A DNA stretch of 32,004 nt from Clostridiales bacterium (GTDB taxonomy: Bacteria > Bacillota > Clostridia > Lachnospirales > WRAX01). Both the position numbers and the translations under genes were made by a program. A model generated the notes under the pieces. It was not told where the DNA came from. It did not search any database and saw only the letters and a program-made list of their open reading frames with translations. The DNA lies in NCBI GenBank assembly GCA_031265685.1, contig JAISCI010000064.1:1-32004 (forward strand). The letters run 5' to 3'. Shown here piece by piece: positions 7,554 through 15,311 of the stretch (position 1 is the stretch's first letter; each line of letters opens with the position of its first letter).

Positions 7554-7979
7554 GTGTTGAGCGGGACACGGATTATGGTATTTCAAATGAAACGGCTGAT
7601 CAAAGTGGGCATATGCGCGCTTATCGGGCTTATACTGATCATAGCGCTCGTCGTATACCTTGTTCCAGGGGGTGACGCTCAGGCGAGGGATTATCTGCCC
7701 GGCACGTACGCCGCGCAGATAATCCTGCACGCGAGGCCGGTTGACGTGACGGTCACGGTCAGCGAAAAGGAGATAACCGACGTACAGCTTCTCAACATGC
7801 AAGCTGATCAGGAGACGTTCTACCCGTTGTTCAGACCGACGCTCGACGAGCTTGCCAAGCAGATCATCAAGTATCAGACGACAAAGATAGCGACGACGCC
7901 CGAAACGGCGGTTACGAGCAAAATCCTTTTGCAAGCTGTGGACGCCGCGCTGCGTCAGGCAAAGCCTGAAGAAGCGTAA
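7554..7979 (+). CDS. Small membrane-anchored FMN_bind-like protein
   Basis: The product is 141 residues from GTG 7554. One membrane helix (about residues 17-36, VGICALIGLILIIALVVYLV) is followed by a short outward-facing domain. GTYAAQIIL, VTVTVSEKEITDVQLLN and the closing TAVTSKILLQAVDAALRQA follow the outline of the FMN_bind fold, in which an SGAT-x-TS motif precedes the last helix. The flavin-attachment SGAT is not present here (PETAVTS), so flavin binding is doubtful. GGGAGGG at 7544-7550 is only 3 bases from GTG 7554, so TTG 7557 or ATG 7575 are also possible starts. It is a single gene with its own terminator at 8102-8138. Function is unknown; an envelope redox or accessory role is inference. 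Confidence 0.7.
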   Translation: MLSGTRIMVFQMKRLIKVGICALIGLILIIALVVYLVPGGDAQARDYLPGTYAAQIILHARPVDVTVTVSEKEITDVQLLNMQADQETFYPLFRPTLDELAKQIIKYQTTKIATTPETAVTSKILLQAVDAALRQAKPEEA

Positions 7980-8101
7980 AAATAAGCCGCGCCCCGATCG
8001 TGTCCGGGGGCGAAGCTCTGTCGAAAATCCGCCGTTTGTTGATATATGGTATAGGAGCAAGCGAGCGCCGTAAAGTCCGCGCCTGCTATTATAATCCGTT
8101 G

Positions 8102-8138
8102 AGGGCATTGTTGAAGCGTTCTTCTTCAACAATGCCCT
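8102..8138 (+). terminator. Strong hairpin, probable terminator
   Basis: A perfect 15-bp stem (8102-8116 with 8124-8138, arm AGGGCATTGTTGAAG) has a 7-base loop and is followed by a T-rich but not pure-T tail (TAGTTATTGTT). It lies between the small membrane protein and the his promoter and probably insulates the two. Confidence 0.7.
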
Positions 8139-8226
8139 TAGTTATTGTTACGAGCATATACAAGGAAAGACTGGCGCAAGCTCCGTCAAAAAGTCAAACG
8201 TTTTCGCGCGGGGATGAACGTTATCA

Positions 8227-8255
8227 TTGCGGAACCGCGCCGAGTATTGTATAAT
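8227..8255 (+). promoter_or_regulatory. Promoter of the histidine operon
   Basis: TTGCGG at 8227-8232, a 17-base spacer, then a perfect TATAAT at 8250-8255. Transcription would start near 8262, just before the AAGGGAA ribosome site at 8263-8269. This leaves no room for a T-box or leader peptide downstream. Confidence 0.65.
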
Positions 8256-8277
8256 ACCCTTGAAGGGAATGGTTTCG

Positions 8278-9525
8278 TTGCGGAACAATCGGCTGCATAC
8301 GCCCGACGGCGTGTCGGATTTTCTGGGCGGCGAGTGCGAGCGCAAACGCGCCGCCGAACGCGCGATCGCGGGCGTATTCGCCGCGTATGGCTATCGTGAG
8401 GCGCAAAGCCCTACTTTTGAATATTTTGACGTATACGGAAGCGGCGGGACGGCCGACGAGCGCGTGTTCCGGTTTATCGACCGCGACGGCGCCGTGCTGG
8501 CGCTACGGCCGGATATGACGCCTGCCTGCCTGCGCATAGCCGCCACGCGGTACGCCGCCGCGGACGCTCCGTTCCGGCTGTCCTACATCGCGGAGACGTT
8601 TCGGCGCGGCGAGGACTACCACGGCAAGCGACGCGAGATAACCCAGGCCGGCGCGGAACTGATCGGCGCTACGGGCGAATCCGCGTTCGCCGAGATGATC
8701 ACCGTCTCCGTGGAGAGCCTGATCTCGGCGGGTCTCACGGATTTTCGCCTGGATATGGGTAGCGCGCGGTTCTTCCGGGCGCTCCTGGCCGAGCTGGGGC
8801 TGGACGGCGAGCGCGGGCGGGAGCTTCAGTCGTATATATTGAGCGGCGACTTCGTGGCCGCCGGGAATCTGACCGAGTCCATCGACGCGCCCAGCGGTCC
8901 TAAGCAACTGATGCGCTCGCTGCCGCTCTTCATCGGCGGCTCGGAAGCGCTTGAACGCGCGGCGGCGCTCGTCACGGGATCGGAGGCGATGGCGGCTTTG
9001 GCCGCGCTTTCCGAAACCAAACGCCGCGTGGATCTGTATGGAATGGGAAAATATGTCGGATTTGACCTCTCCATGATCGGCGCGCTGGACTACTATACCG
9101 GTATAATATGGAACGCCTACGCTCCGGGCGCGGCGGCGGCCGTCCTCTTCGGCGGCCAGTACGACGGTCTGTCCGCGCGGTTCGGCGCGAATTATCCCGC
9201 CGTAGGCTTCGCGATCAACGTGAACACGCTGCTGGACTCGCTTGGCGCCGCTCCGTCCGTGGCGGACGTGCTGCTGGTGGCCGCCGACGCGGATTGTGCG
9301 GACGAGGCGATTCTGGCGGCTAAGGAGCTGCGCCGCGGCGGCGCTCGGGCGCAGCTCAGCCTGATCGGCTGGGGCGCGGAGAAAAACGCCGACTACGCTC
9401 GGCGACAGGGGCTTCGCGGATTGGTCTACATCCGTCCGGGCCTGGCAGAGGTCACAGATTTTGCCGCGGGTACACGCGAAACGAAAAAAACGAGGGTGGA
9501 AAACGGTAAATGGACGATTATCTGA
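8278..9525 (+). CDS. hisZ: ATP phosphoribosyltransferase regulatory subunit HisZ
   Basis: HisZ is a class II histidyl-tRNA synthetase paralogue with no tRNA charging role. It forms a complex with short-form HisG and is needed for the first step of histidine synthesis and its feedback control. The start RLHTPDGVSDFL, motif 2 region RPDMTPACLRIA, FRRGEDYHGKRREITQAG, and the later DYYTGIIWNAY and GGQYDGLSARFG are family features. The product is 415 residues. I chose TTG 8278 because AAGGGAA lies 8 bases upstream and the promoter would start transcription near 8262, which excludes a frame extension to 8227; ATG 8269 is too close to the ribosome site. It overlaps hisG by 16 bases. Confidence 0.93.
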   Translation: MRNNRLHTPDGVSDFLGGECERKRAAERAIAGVFAAYGYREAQSPTFEYFDVYGSGGTADERVFRFIDRDGAVLALRPDMTPACLRIAATRYAAADAPFRLSYIAETFRRGEDYHGKRREITQAGAELIGATGESAFAEMITVSVESLISAGLTDFRLDMGSARFFRALLAELGLDGERGRELQSYILSGDFVAAGNLTESIDAPSGPKQLMRSLPLFIGGSEALERAAALVTGSEAMAALAALSETKRRVDLYGMGKYVGFDLSMIGALDYYTGIIWNAYAPGAAAAVLFGGQYDGLSARFGANYPAVGFAINVNTLLDSLGAAPSVADVLLVAADADCADEAILAAKELRRGGARAQLSLIGWGAEKNADYARRQGLRGLVYIRPGLAEVTDFAAGTRETKKTRVENGKWTII

Positions 9526-10148
9526 TCTTCGCCCTGGCGAAGGGCAGGCTGGCGGACATCGCGGCGGATAGATTCGCTTCGGCGGGGTTCGGGCGGGCCG
9601 AACTGTTCGGAAATTCGCGCAAACTGATATTTACGGACGAGAACACCCGCTGCCGGTTCTTTCTGGCGAAAGCCGGCGACGTCCCCACATATGTAGAGAC
9701 GGGCGCGGCGGACGTGGGCGTGGCCGGAAAGGACGTCCTGCTGGAGGCGGGCGCTTCCGTCGCCGAGCTGCTTGACCTGGGATTCGGCAAATGCCGCGTC
9801 GTGGTCGCGGGGAAGCCCGAGGCAGCGGCGCTGGTGCGCGAGGGCAACGACATACGCGTCGCCACGAAGTACCCGAACATAGCCCGCGCCTACTTCAACG
9901 ACAAACTGGGCAAGACCGTCGAGATATACAAGCTGTCCGGTTCGGTGGAACTGGGCGCGGCGGTCGGCCTCTCCGACGTTATCGTGGACATTGTGGAAAC
10001 CGGCTCGACCCTGCGGGAGAACGGTCTGGTGGTCGTCGATACGATTGCCTGGTCGTCCGCCCGCCTGATCGCCAACCGCGTGAGCATGAAGCTGAAGTCC
10101 GCGCGGATCGCGGGGCTGGTGGGCGCACTGGGGGTGGCGGGCGCGTGA
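9510..10148 (+). CDS. hisG: ATP phosphoribosyltransferase, short-form catalytic subunit HisG
   Basis: HisG joins ATP and PRPP to make phosphoribosyl-ATP, the first step of histidine synthesis. At 212 residues it lacks the C-terminal ACT-like regulatory domain, so it is the HisZ-dependent short form, in agreement with hisZ just before it. The start LIFALAKGRLADIAAD, GAADVGVAGKDVLLE, and the PRPP-binding DIVETGSTLRENGL (about residues 160-173) are characteristic. GAGGGTGG lies upstream of ATG 9510, inside hisZ. It overlaps the next gene by 4 bases (GTGA at 10145-10148), so translation is probably coupled. Confidence 0.96.
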   Translation: MDDYLIFALAKGRLADIAADRFASAGFGRAELFGNSRKLIFTDENTRCRFFLAKAGDVPTYVETGAADVGVAGKDVLLEAGASVAELLDLGFGKCRVVVAGKPEAAALVREGNDIRVATKYPNIARAYFNDKLGKTVEIYKLSGSVELGAAVGLSDVIVDIVETGSTLRENGLVVVDTIAWSSARLIANRVSMKLKSARIAGLVGALGVAGA

Positions 10149-10546
10149 GTTTTTTCGACTGGTTCGGGTTCGCGGCCGATATACTTGGCGTGGGCGGCGT
10201 TATCGTGTCGGTCGTCACGTGGCTGGCGGTGCGGCGGCAGAGCGCGCTGCTCAAAGAACTGAGGCGGGATTATGAGGCGGAGCAATCGAATCTGATCGAG
10301 TGGTTTGAAATCTTCCGCGACGCGGTAATAAACAGGAGGACGCTCAACGCGGGCACGTTAAGCCAACTGCGCGAAAAGACGTATGATTTGCGCGGCATAT
10401 ACAAGAATATATTCCCAAGAGATCAGGCCGAGCAAATCGAAAGCTTATTTGTGATGTTGGATCTTCCTGCGGTCGAGATCAAGCGCGAGGAACTCTGCGT
10501 AAAGCTTGATTATATAATCGCTATTTTGAAGCGGAGGAGAGGATAG
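10145..10546 (+). CDS. Unknown small membrane-anchored protein in the his operon
   Basis: The product is 133 residues from GTG 10145, overlapping the hisG stop. A single hydrophobic segment near the N-terminus (about residues 7-28, GFAADILGVGGVIVSVVTWL) is followed by a charged, mostly helical part that may form a coiled coil (LLKELRRDYEAEQSNLIEWF). I recognise no family. It differs from the his genes in base composition, becoming AT-richer after about 10270. Its place between hisG and hisD, with 1 base separating it from the next unknown gene, means it is co-transcribed. Nothing in it suggests a histidine enzyme. Confidence 0.75.
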   Translation: MSFFDWFGFAADILGVGGVIVSVVTWLAVRRQSALLKELRRDYEAEQSNLIEWFEIFRDAVINRRTLNAGTLSQLREKTYDLRGIYKNIFPRDQAEQIESLFVMLDLPAVEIKREELCVKLDYIIAILKRRRG

Positions 10547-10547
10547 C

Positions 10548-10913
10548 GTGACAAAGGACGTTCGGCTTAAGCTATTGGAAAAACTCGCTCTTCAGACCGA
10601 CCGGAACGAAATATCGTGGAGCCTTCGCCGCATAAGATACGGAACGTATGTGAGCGCGAACCTGGAAGTCATTTACGCGGGTGAAATAGCCGGAGTCGGC
10701 ACCTTCAGGGTCGCGAAATTCACGGACGATTCCGCGGAAGTTGATCTGATGTTCGAAAAGTCAACGAGGCGCGAGGTGCTCTGCCACAAAAATGAGATTG
10801 ACCGTGATATTTTCAAGGCGGGTAACTATCTGGCGCTGGCGGTTGAGTACCAAGTCAACCTTGAGCACAGCGACGAGGAGATCAAGGCCATTGACAAATA
10901 CCTCAATTCCTGA
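10548..10913 (+). CDS. Unknown small soluble protein in the his operon
   Basis: The product is 121 residues from GTG 10548, with GGAGAGG upstream. It appears soluble: a short N-terminal helix, then alternating strand-like stretches (SANLEVIYAGEIAGVGTFRV, AEVDLMFEK), and an acidic C-terminal helix (HSDEEIKAIDKYLNS). I recognise no family. It starts one base after the preceding unknown gene, so the two form a pair, both AT-richer than the his genes. A two-gene cassette inserted between hisG and hisD is the simplest reading. Confidence 0.75.
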   Translation: MTKDVRLKLLEKLALQTDRNEISWSLRRIRYGTYVSANLEVIYAGEIAGVGTFRVAKFTDDSAEVDLMFEKSTRREVLCHKNEIDRDIFKAGNYLALAVEYQVNLEHSDEEIKAIDKYLNS

Positions 10914-10953
10914 TACTGTTTCAGCTTATGTCAGCCTTAATACTGAAACAGTA
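10914..10953 (+). promoter_or_regulatory. Hairpin between the unknown pair and hisD
   Basis: TACTGTTTCAG (10914-10924) and its perfect complement (10943-10953) enclose an 18-base loop. It starts right after the TGA of the preceding gene and ends 21 bases before hisD. No T-run follows, so it is more likely an mRNA stabiliser or processing site, or a protein-binding site, than a full terminator. Confidence 0.55.
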
Positions 10954-10974
10954 CGACACCGAAAGGGTGATCCC

Positions 10975-12252
10975 ATGCGAATAATCAGCACGCCCGCCGA
11001 TCGGTCCGAATTCATGTCGCGGCTGCGGGAACGGGCGGCGGGCGGCGGAAACGCCGAAGCCGTCGAGGCGATCGTCGCGGACGTCCGCGCGCGCGGCGAC
11101 TTGGCGGTCCTTGAATACACGAAGCGGTTCGACGGCGCGGATTTGAGCGCGGACGCCATACGCGTCGGCAAGGATGAGATCGCCGCCGCCGCGCGCGCGG
11201 TCGATCCCGAGCTTATCGGCGTCATGCGCCGGGCGGCGGCGCGCGTCGCGGACTTCCACCGGAAGCAGTTGCGCCCGGGGTATCTCGAGCCGTTCGCGCC
11301 GGGCGAGATGATGGGTCAGCTCGCGAAGCCGCTCGAGAGCGTCGGGGTATACGTCCCGGGCGGCAAAGCGTCTTATCCGTCGTCCGTCGTCATGAATATC
11401 GTGCCGGCGAAAGTCGCGGGTGTCGGACGCGTCGTCATGACTACGCCGTGCGGGCGGGACGGGACTGTTCCGCCGCATACGATAGCGGCGGGAGTTATCG
11501 CGGGCGCCGACGAGATCTATAAGGTCGGCGGGGCGCAGGCCGTGGCGGCGCTGGCGTTCGGGACGGATACGATACCGCGTGTGGACAAGATCGTAGGCCC
11601 CGGCAACATATACGTGGCGCTGGCGAAGCGCTCGGTGTACGGTTATGTGGACGTGGACTCGATCGCCGGGCCGAGCGAGATACTCGTGATCGCGGACGGT
11701 ACGGCCAGCCCCGCGTTCGTGGCGGCGGATCTCTTGAGCCAGGCCGAGCATGACGAAATGGCTTCGTCGGTACTCGTGACAACCAGCGCAGAGCTGGCGG
11801 AGGCCGTATCGCTGGAGATATCGCGGCAGATCGGGCGGCTGTCGCGGAGGGGTATTATTGAGAAATCGCTGGAAGAATTCGGCGCGGCGATCATCGTGGC
11901 CGATCTGGACGAAGCGGCGCGGCTGTCCGACGAGATAGCCCCGGAACACCTGGAGCTTTGCGTCGCGGATCCGTTCGGCTTGCTGACGCGGATTCGAAAC
12001 GCCGGCGCGGTGTTCTTGGGGAACTATTCGCCCGAGCCGCTCGGCGATTACATGGCGGGGCCGAACCACGTACTTCCGACGGGCGGGACGGCGCGGTTCT
12101 TCTCGCCGCTGGGCGTCGATCATTTCATGAAGCGCACCAGCGTTATATCTTTCTCAAAGCCGGCGCTCGCGGCGCTCGCGGACGACATAACGCGCTTCGC
12201 GGAGGCCGAGGGTCTTACGGCGCACGCGGCGGCCGTCAGGATAAGGGGGTAG
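10975..12252 (+). CDS. hisD: Histidinol dehydrogenase HisD
   Basis: HisD oxidises histidinol to histidine in two NAD-dependent steps and needs zinc. The product is 425 residues. Family motifs are VYVPGGKASYPSSV, KVGGAQAVAALAFGT, VGPGNIYVALAKRSVYG and DSIAGPSEILVIAD. The zinc ligands are Q256 and H259 in LLSQAEHDE, with the catalytic pair E324-H325 in PEHLEL. ATG 10975 has AAAGGGTG at 10962-10969; the frame is open further upstream, but that part overlaps the preceding gene. hisB starts 4 bases after its stop. Confidence 0.97.
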   Translation: MRIISTPADRSEFMSRLRERAAGGGNAEAVEAIVADVRARGDLAVLEYTKRFDGADLSADAIRVGKDEIAAAARAVDPELIGVMRRAAARVADFHRKQLRPGYLEPFAPGEMMGQLAKPLESVGVYVPGGKASYPSSVVMNIVPAKVAGVGRVVMTTPCGRDGTVPPHTIAAGVIAGADEIYKVGGAQAVAALAFGTDTIPRVDKIVGPGNIYVALAKRSVYGYVDVDSIAGPSEILVIADGTASPAFVAADLLSQAEHDEMASSVLVTTSAELAEAVSLEISRQIGRLSRRGIIEKSLEEFGAAIIVADLDEAARLSDEIAPEHLELCVADPFGLLTRIRNAGAVFLGNYSPEPLGDYMAGPNHVLPTGGTARFFSPLGVDHFMKRTSVISFSKPALAALADDITRFAEAEGLTAHAAAVRIRG

Positions 12253-12256
12253 CGGC

Positions 12257-12847
12257 ATGGCAAGGCACGCGGCAATCGAGCGCTCTACGCGCGAAACGAA
12301 GATTAACATGGAGATTAACATCGATGGCGGCGGAAATTCTCATATATTTACATCCGTGGGGTTCTTTGACCACATGCTGACTCAGTTTGCCAAACACGGC
12401 TTCATCGACATATATCTGAACGCCGAGGGCGACATAGACGTGGACTTCCACCACACCGTCGAGGACGTCGGCATAGTGCTGGGCAAGGGTCTGGCGCAGG
12501 CGCTGGGCGACAAAGAAGGGATAGTCCGCTACGGATATTCGATTCTGCCGATGGAGGACGCGCTTGTGATATGCGCCGTCGATTTCAGCGGGCGGGCGTA
12601 CCTCGCGTTCGACGCGAAGTTCACGAACGAGCGCGTCGGCGAGCTGGAGACCGAGATGATTGAGGAATTCTTCCGGGCGGTGTGCCTGCACGCGGGCCTG
12701 AATATGCATATCAAGCTGATCGCCGGGAAGAACAACCATCATATGGCCGAGGCCATATTCAAGGCGTTCGGGCGGGCCGTCGCGCAGGCCGTCGCGCGGG
12801 ACCCCCGAATAGACGGCGTTATGAGCACGAAAGGAATGTTGGAATGA
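12257..12847 (+). CDS. hisB: Imidazoleglycerol-phosphate dehydratase HisB
   Basis: This 196-residue, single-function enzyme makes imidazole acetol phosphate; there is no fused phosphatase domain. The two-fold repeated metal-binding motifs are visible: GFFDHML and [14 protein letters not shown] in the first half, [19 protein letters not shown] and [17 protein letters not shown] in the second. The phosphatase step (HisN-like) must come from elsewhere. Its stop overlaps the hisA start (ATGA at 12844-12847), so expression is coupled. Confidence 0.97.
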   Translation: MARHAAIERSTRETKINMEINIDGGGNSHIFTSVGFFDHMLTQFAKHGFIDIYLNAEGDIDVDFHHTVEDVGIVLGKGLAQALGDKEGIVRYGYSILPMEDALVICAVDFSGRAYLAFDAKFTNERVGELETEMIEEFFRAVCLHAGLNMHIKLIAGKNNHHMAEAIFKAFGRAVAQAVARDPRIDGVMSTKGMLE

Positions 12848-14274
12848 GGATATATCCGGCTATAGACATACGGGGCGGCAGGTGCGTGCGGCTTAAACAG
12901 GGCGACTTCAGCCGCGCGACGGAGTTTTTTGACGATCCCGCCGACGCGGCGCGGGCTTGGATCGCCGCCGGCGCGTCGTATCTGCACGTGGTGGATTTGG
13001 ACGGCGCGAAGGGCGGCGCGGGCGTCAACGGCGGGGCAGTCGCGCGGATCGCGGCGCTCAGGGCGCCCGTCCAGACGGGCGGCGGCGTCCGGACGCTTTC
13101 GGACATAGAGGACAGGCTTGCCCTCGGCGTTTCCCGCGTTATAATCGGCACGGCGGCTGTCCGCGACCCGGCGTTCGTTTCGGAAGCCGTCCGGCTGTTC
13201 GGCGATAAAATCGCTGTCGGCGTGGACGCGCGGGACGGATTTGTCGCCACGCACGGCTGGCTCAAGACGAGCGGGGTCCGTGCCGTCACTTTTTGCCAGG
13301 ATATGGCTCGGCGCGGAGTGTCCGCCATTATATACACGGACATATCACGAGACGGAATGATGAGCGGCATGAACGCCGAGGCGACGGCTGAAATAATCCG
13401 CGCCTGCCCGGGCGTGGGCGTCGTCGCGTCCGGAGGGGTGTCGTCGATGGACGACCTGGCGGCGGCGGAACGGATCGGCGCGGCTGGCGCGATAATCGGG
13501 CGCGCGCTGTTCGACGGCGCCATCGATCTCGCGGAGGCCGTCCGTGTGTACGAAGGGGGAATTTTGCCTGAACCCGCAAAATTCCGGCCTGAACCCGCAA
13601 AATTCTGGCCTGAATCCGCAAAATTCCGGCAGGAAATTCCCGAGGAGATACGGTTCGGCGCGGACGGGCTTATCCCCGCCGTCGCGGCGGACGCCGAGAC
13701 GAACGAAGTCCTCATGCTGGCGTACATGAACGCCGAGTCGCTGGCGCTGACGCTCGAGACGGGCTTCGCGCACTACTACAGCCGCTCGCGGCGGTCGCTC
13801 TGGAAGAAAGGCGAAACGAGCGGCCACACGCAACGCGTCCGCGCCGTACGGTATGACTGCGACGGCGACGCGATTCTGCTTGCCGTGGAGCAGACCGGCG
13901 CGGCGTGTCACACCGGCAGCCGATCATGCTTCTTCCGTTCGATCGGGGGAGACGCCGCGCCGCCCACAACAGCCGCGCTCGCCGATCTGTACCGCGTAGT
14001 CTCGGACCGCCGCGGCAATCCTTCGGATGGATCGTACACATCCGCGCTGTTTTCGGGAGGGATCGACCGGATCCTCAAGAAAGTCGGGGAGGAAGCCGCC
14101 GAAACGATCATAGCCGCGAAGAACCGCGACAAGCGCGAAGTCGTCTACGAAGTGGCCGACCTGCTGTACCACCTGACCGTAATGCTGGCCGAGCAGGGCG
14201 TAACATGGGGCGATATAGCCGGGGAACTGGCGGGACGATTCGGAAAGAAGAAGGCCGAATACCGCAAATACTAA
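12844..14274 (+). CDS. hisA-hisIE: Fused HisA-HisIE: three histidine-pathway activities in one chain
   Basis: The product is 476 residues. Residues 1-238 are a complete HisA (ProFAR isomerase) barrel: D8 in [26 protein letters not shown], and the second catalytic D166 in [14 protein letters not shown]. Residues 239-261 are a tandem-repeat linker. From about 268 comes HisI (PRA-cyclohydrolase): metal-binding D338, D340, D342 and zinc cysteines C339, C355, C362. From about 380 comes HisE (PRA-pyrophosphatase): [18 protein letters not shown]. HisIE fusions are common; HisA joined in front of them is unusual. The order of reactions is HisE, HisI, HisA, so the chain covers three successive steps. 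The frame is open with no stop or restart at the junction; a hidden internal start for HisIE cannot be excluded. The stop codon lies inside the left end of a MITE-like element. Confidence 0.92.
   Translation: MRIYPAIDIRGGRCVRLKQGDFSRATEFFDDPADAARAWIAAGASYLHVVDLDGAKGGAGVNGGAVARIAALRAPVQTGGGVRTLSDIEDRLALGVSRVIIGTAAVRDPAFVSEAVRLFGDKIAVGVDARDGFVATHGWLKTSGVRAVTFCQDMARRGVSAIIYTDISRDGMMSGMNAEATAEIIRACPGVGVVASGGVSSMDDLAAAERIGAAGAIIGRALFDGAIDLAEAVRVYEGGILPEPAKFRPEPAKFWPESAKFRQEIPEEIRFGADGLIPAVAADAETNEVLMLAYMNAESLALTLETGFAHYYSRSRRSLWKKGETSGHTQRVRAVRYDCDGDAILLAVEQTGAACHTGSRSCFFRSIGGDAAPPTTAALADLYRVVSDRRGNPSDGSYTSALFSGGIDRILKKVGEEAAETIIAAKNRDKREVVYEVADLLYHLTVMLAEQGVTWGDIAGELAGRFGKKKAEYRKY
13559..13626 (+). 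repeat. Palindromic repeat copy R6, the linker of HisA-HisIE
   Basis: GAATTTTGC (13559-13567) is followed by three GCAAAATTC words starting at 13576, 13597 and 13618, an exact 21-base period. In frame this gives three heptads of the form PE(P/S)AKF(R/W). The first unit is a complete small palindrome of the same family as the intergenic copies; the rest looks like tandem duplication of its right half. Confidence 0.85.
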
Positions 14275-14403
14275 TTCCACTTAGATTTGCCAAATATTTT
14301 TTCGAGCTTGCGTGTCCGCGCGGCTCTGAATTTTGCTTGGTTCACGCAAAATTCTAGGCGCGGACCGAAAAAATATTCGGCCTCCTTTATAGTGGAATTA
14401 GTA
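14269..14403. mobile_element. MITE-like element A with TA flanks and nested palindrome (R7)
   Basis: Terminal inverted repeats TACTAATTCCACT (14269-14281) and its complement (14391-14403) are perfect. If the outer TA is the duplicated target, the element starts CTAAT and ends ATTAG, as for small IS630/Tc1-type elements. Inside lie an AT-rich arm pair, GTCCGCGC (14314-14321) with GCGCGGAC (14358-14365), and at the tip GAATTTTGC-loop-GCAAAATTC (14328-14354). It has no coding capacity. It overlaps the hisIE stop codon and may also act as a transcription terminator. Confidence 0.75.
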
Positions 14404-14425
14404 TAATTGTCAGCGGCGCGGCGTG

Positions 14426-14454
14426 TTTTACCGCGGCTTTTTTGCCGATATAAT
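14426..14454 (+). promoter_or_regulatory. Promoter of the sortase gene
   Basis: TTTTAC at 14426-14431, 17-base spacer, perfect TATAAT at 14449-14454. Transcription would begin around 14461, inside the GAGGGG ribosome site at 14458-14463, so the mRNA leader would be very short. Confidence 0.45.
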
Positions 14455-14471
14455 AACGAGGGGTGAGTCCA

Positions 14472-15311
14472 ATGCCGAGACATAAGGAAGAAAAAGACAA
14501 GAAGCGCAGACCCGCCGCCGCGTTCTGGGTCGGCAAGACGACGGACACGATCATACTCGTAGCGCTGACGGCGCTGCTTTCATTTGTTATGTTCCAATAC
14601 AGGGATTACATAAAGGTGCTCGAGGACATAACGTCGCAGGAACTGCCAGCGATGCCGGCCGTGTCGCCTACGCCGACATCCGGGCCGAGCGCTTCGCCTT
14701 CGGCGGTTCCGACCGCGTCGCCGGGGCCGCTGTGGGTGCGTCCAGATTTCGCGGGTAAGCGCGAGCAGTTTGACAATCAAGACATAATCGGCTATCTGGA
14801 CGTTCCGGACACGACGATCCGATATTTTGTGACGCAGGCCGGCGACAACGTTTTTTACCTCAACCACAACATAAAGCTCGAGGAGCACAACGCCGGATGG
14901 GTATTTCTGGACTACGACAACGATATTTCCAAGGAAGACGATAACACGATTATCTATGGCCACAACATGCGCCTGCCGATCATGTTCCACGACCTGCGCA
15001 AGTTCCGGGACGAAGAGTTCACGCGGAGCCATCCGTATTTCTACTACCAGACGCTCTATGACGATTATATCTTCGAGGTATTCGCCGTGTTCCTAACGGA
15101 TACGTCGTTCTCGTACAACCGCGTAAACATGAGCGAAGCGGATTACAGGAAACTCCTTGATCGAATGCTGGATATATCTATGTTCGATCTGGGCTTGGAG
15201 GTCGGCGTAACCGACAGGATTCTGACGCTCTCGACGTGCTCCAATTTAGTCGACGACGAGCGGCTCGTGGTTGTCGGGAAGATGGCGGAGCGCAGATCGG
15301 TGAAGAGGTGA
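14472..15311 (+). CDS. Class B sortase
   Basis: This 279-residue membrane-anchored transpeptidase should cut sorting signals and attach proteins to the cell wall. A basic N-terminus (HKEEKDKKRR) and one membrane helix (TIILVALTALLSFVMFQY) give an N-in, C-out topology. A Pro/Ser/Thr-rich spacer (about residues 58-85) precedes the catalytic domain. Catalytic residues are H164 in IYGHNM, C256 in LSTCS, and R264 in DERLVVVG. IGYLDVPDTTIRYFVTQAGD and the long helix before the TLSTC strand fit class B. ATG 14472 is 8 bases after GAGGGG; GTG 14463 is less likely. No sortase substrate is encoded nearby, so the target is unknown. Confidence 0.92.
   Translation: MPRHKEEKDKKRRPAAAFWVGKTTDTIILVALTALLSFVMFQYRDYIKVLEDITSQELPAMPAVSPTPTSGPSASPSAVPTASPGPLWVRPDFAGKREQFDNQDIIGYLDVPDTTIRYFVTQAGDNVFYLNHNIKLEEHNAGWVFLDYDNDISKEDDNTIIYGHNMRLPIMFHDLRKFRDEEFTRSHPYFYYQTLYDDYIFEVFAVFLTDTSFSYNRVNMSEADYRKLLDRMLDISMFDLGLEVGVTDRILTLSTCSNLVDDERLVVVGKMAERRSVKR

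Noticed and set aside
10921-12123. A 400-codon open frame antisense to hisD
   Set aside because: Shadow of hisD with shadow-type composition.
13559-13626. CRISPR-like regular repeats in the his operon
   Set aside because: Only three 21-base units with no spacers, in frame inside a protein; no cas genes nearby.
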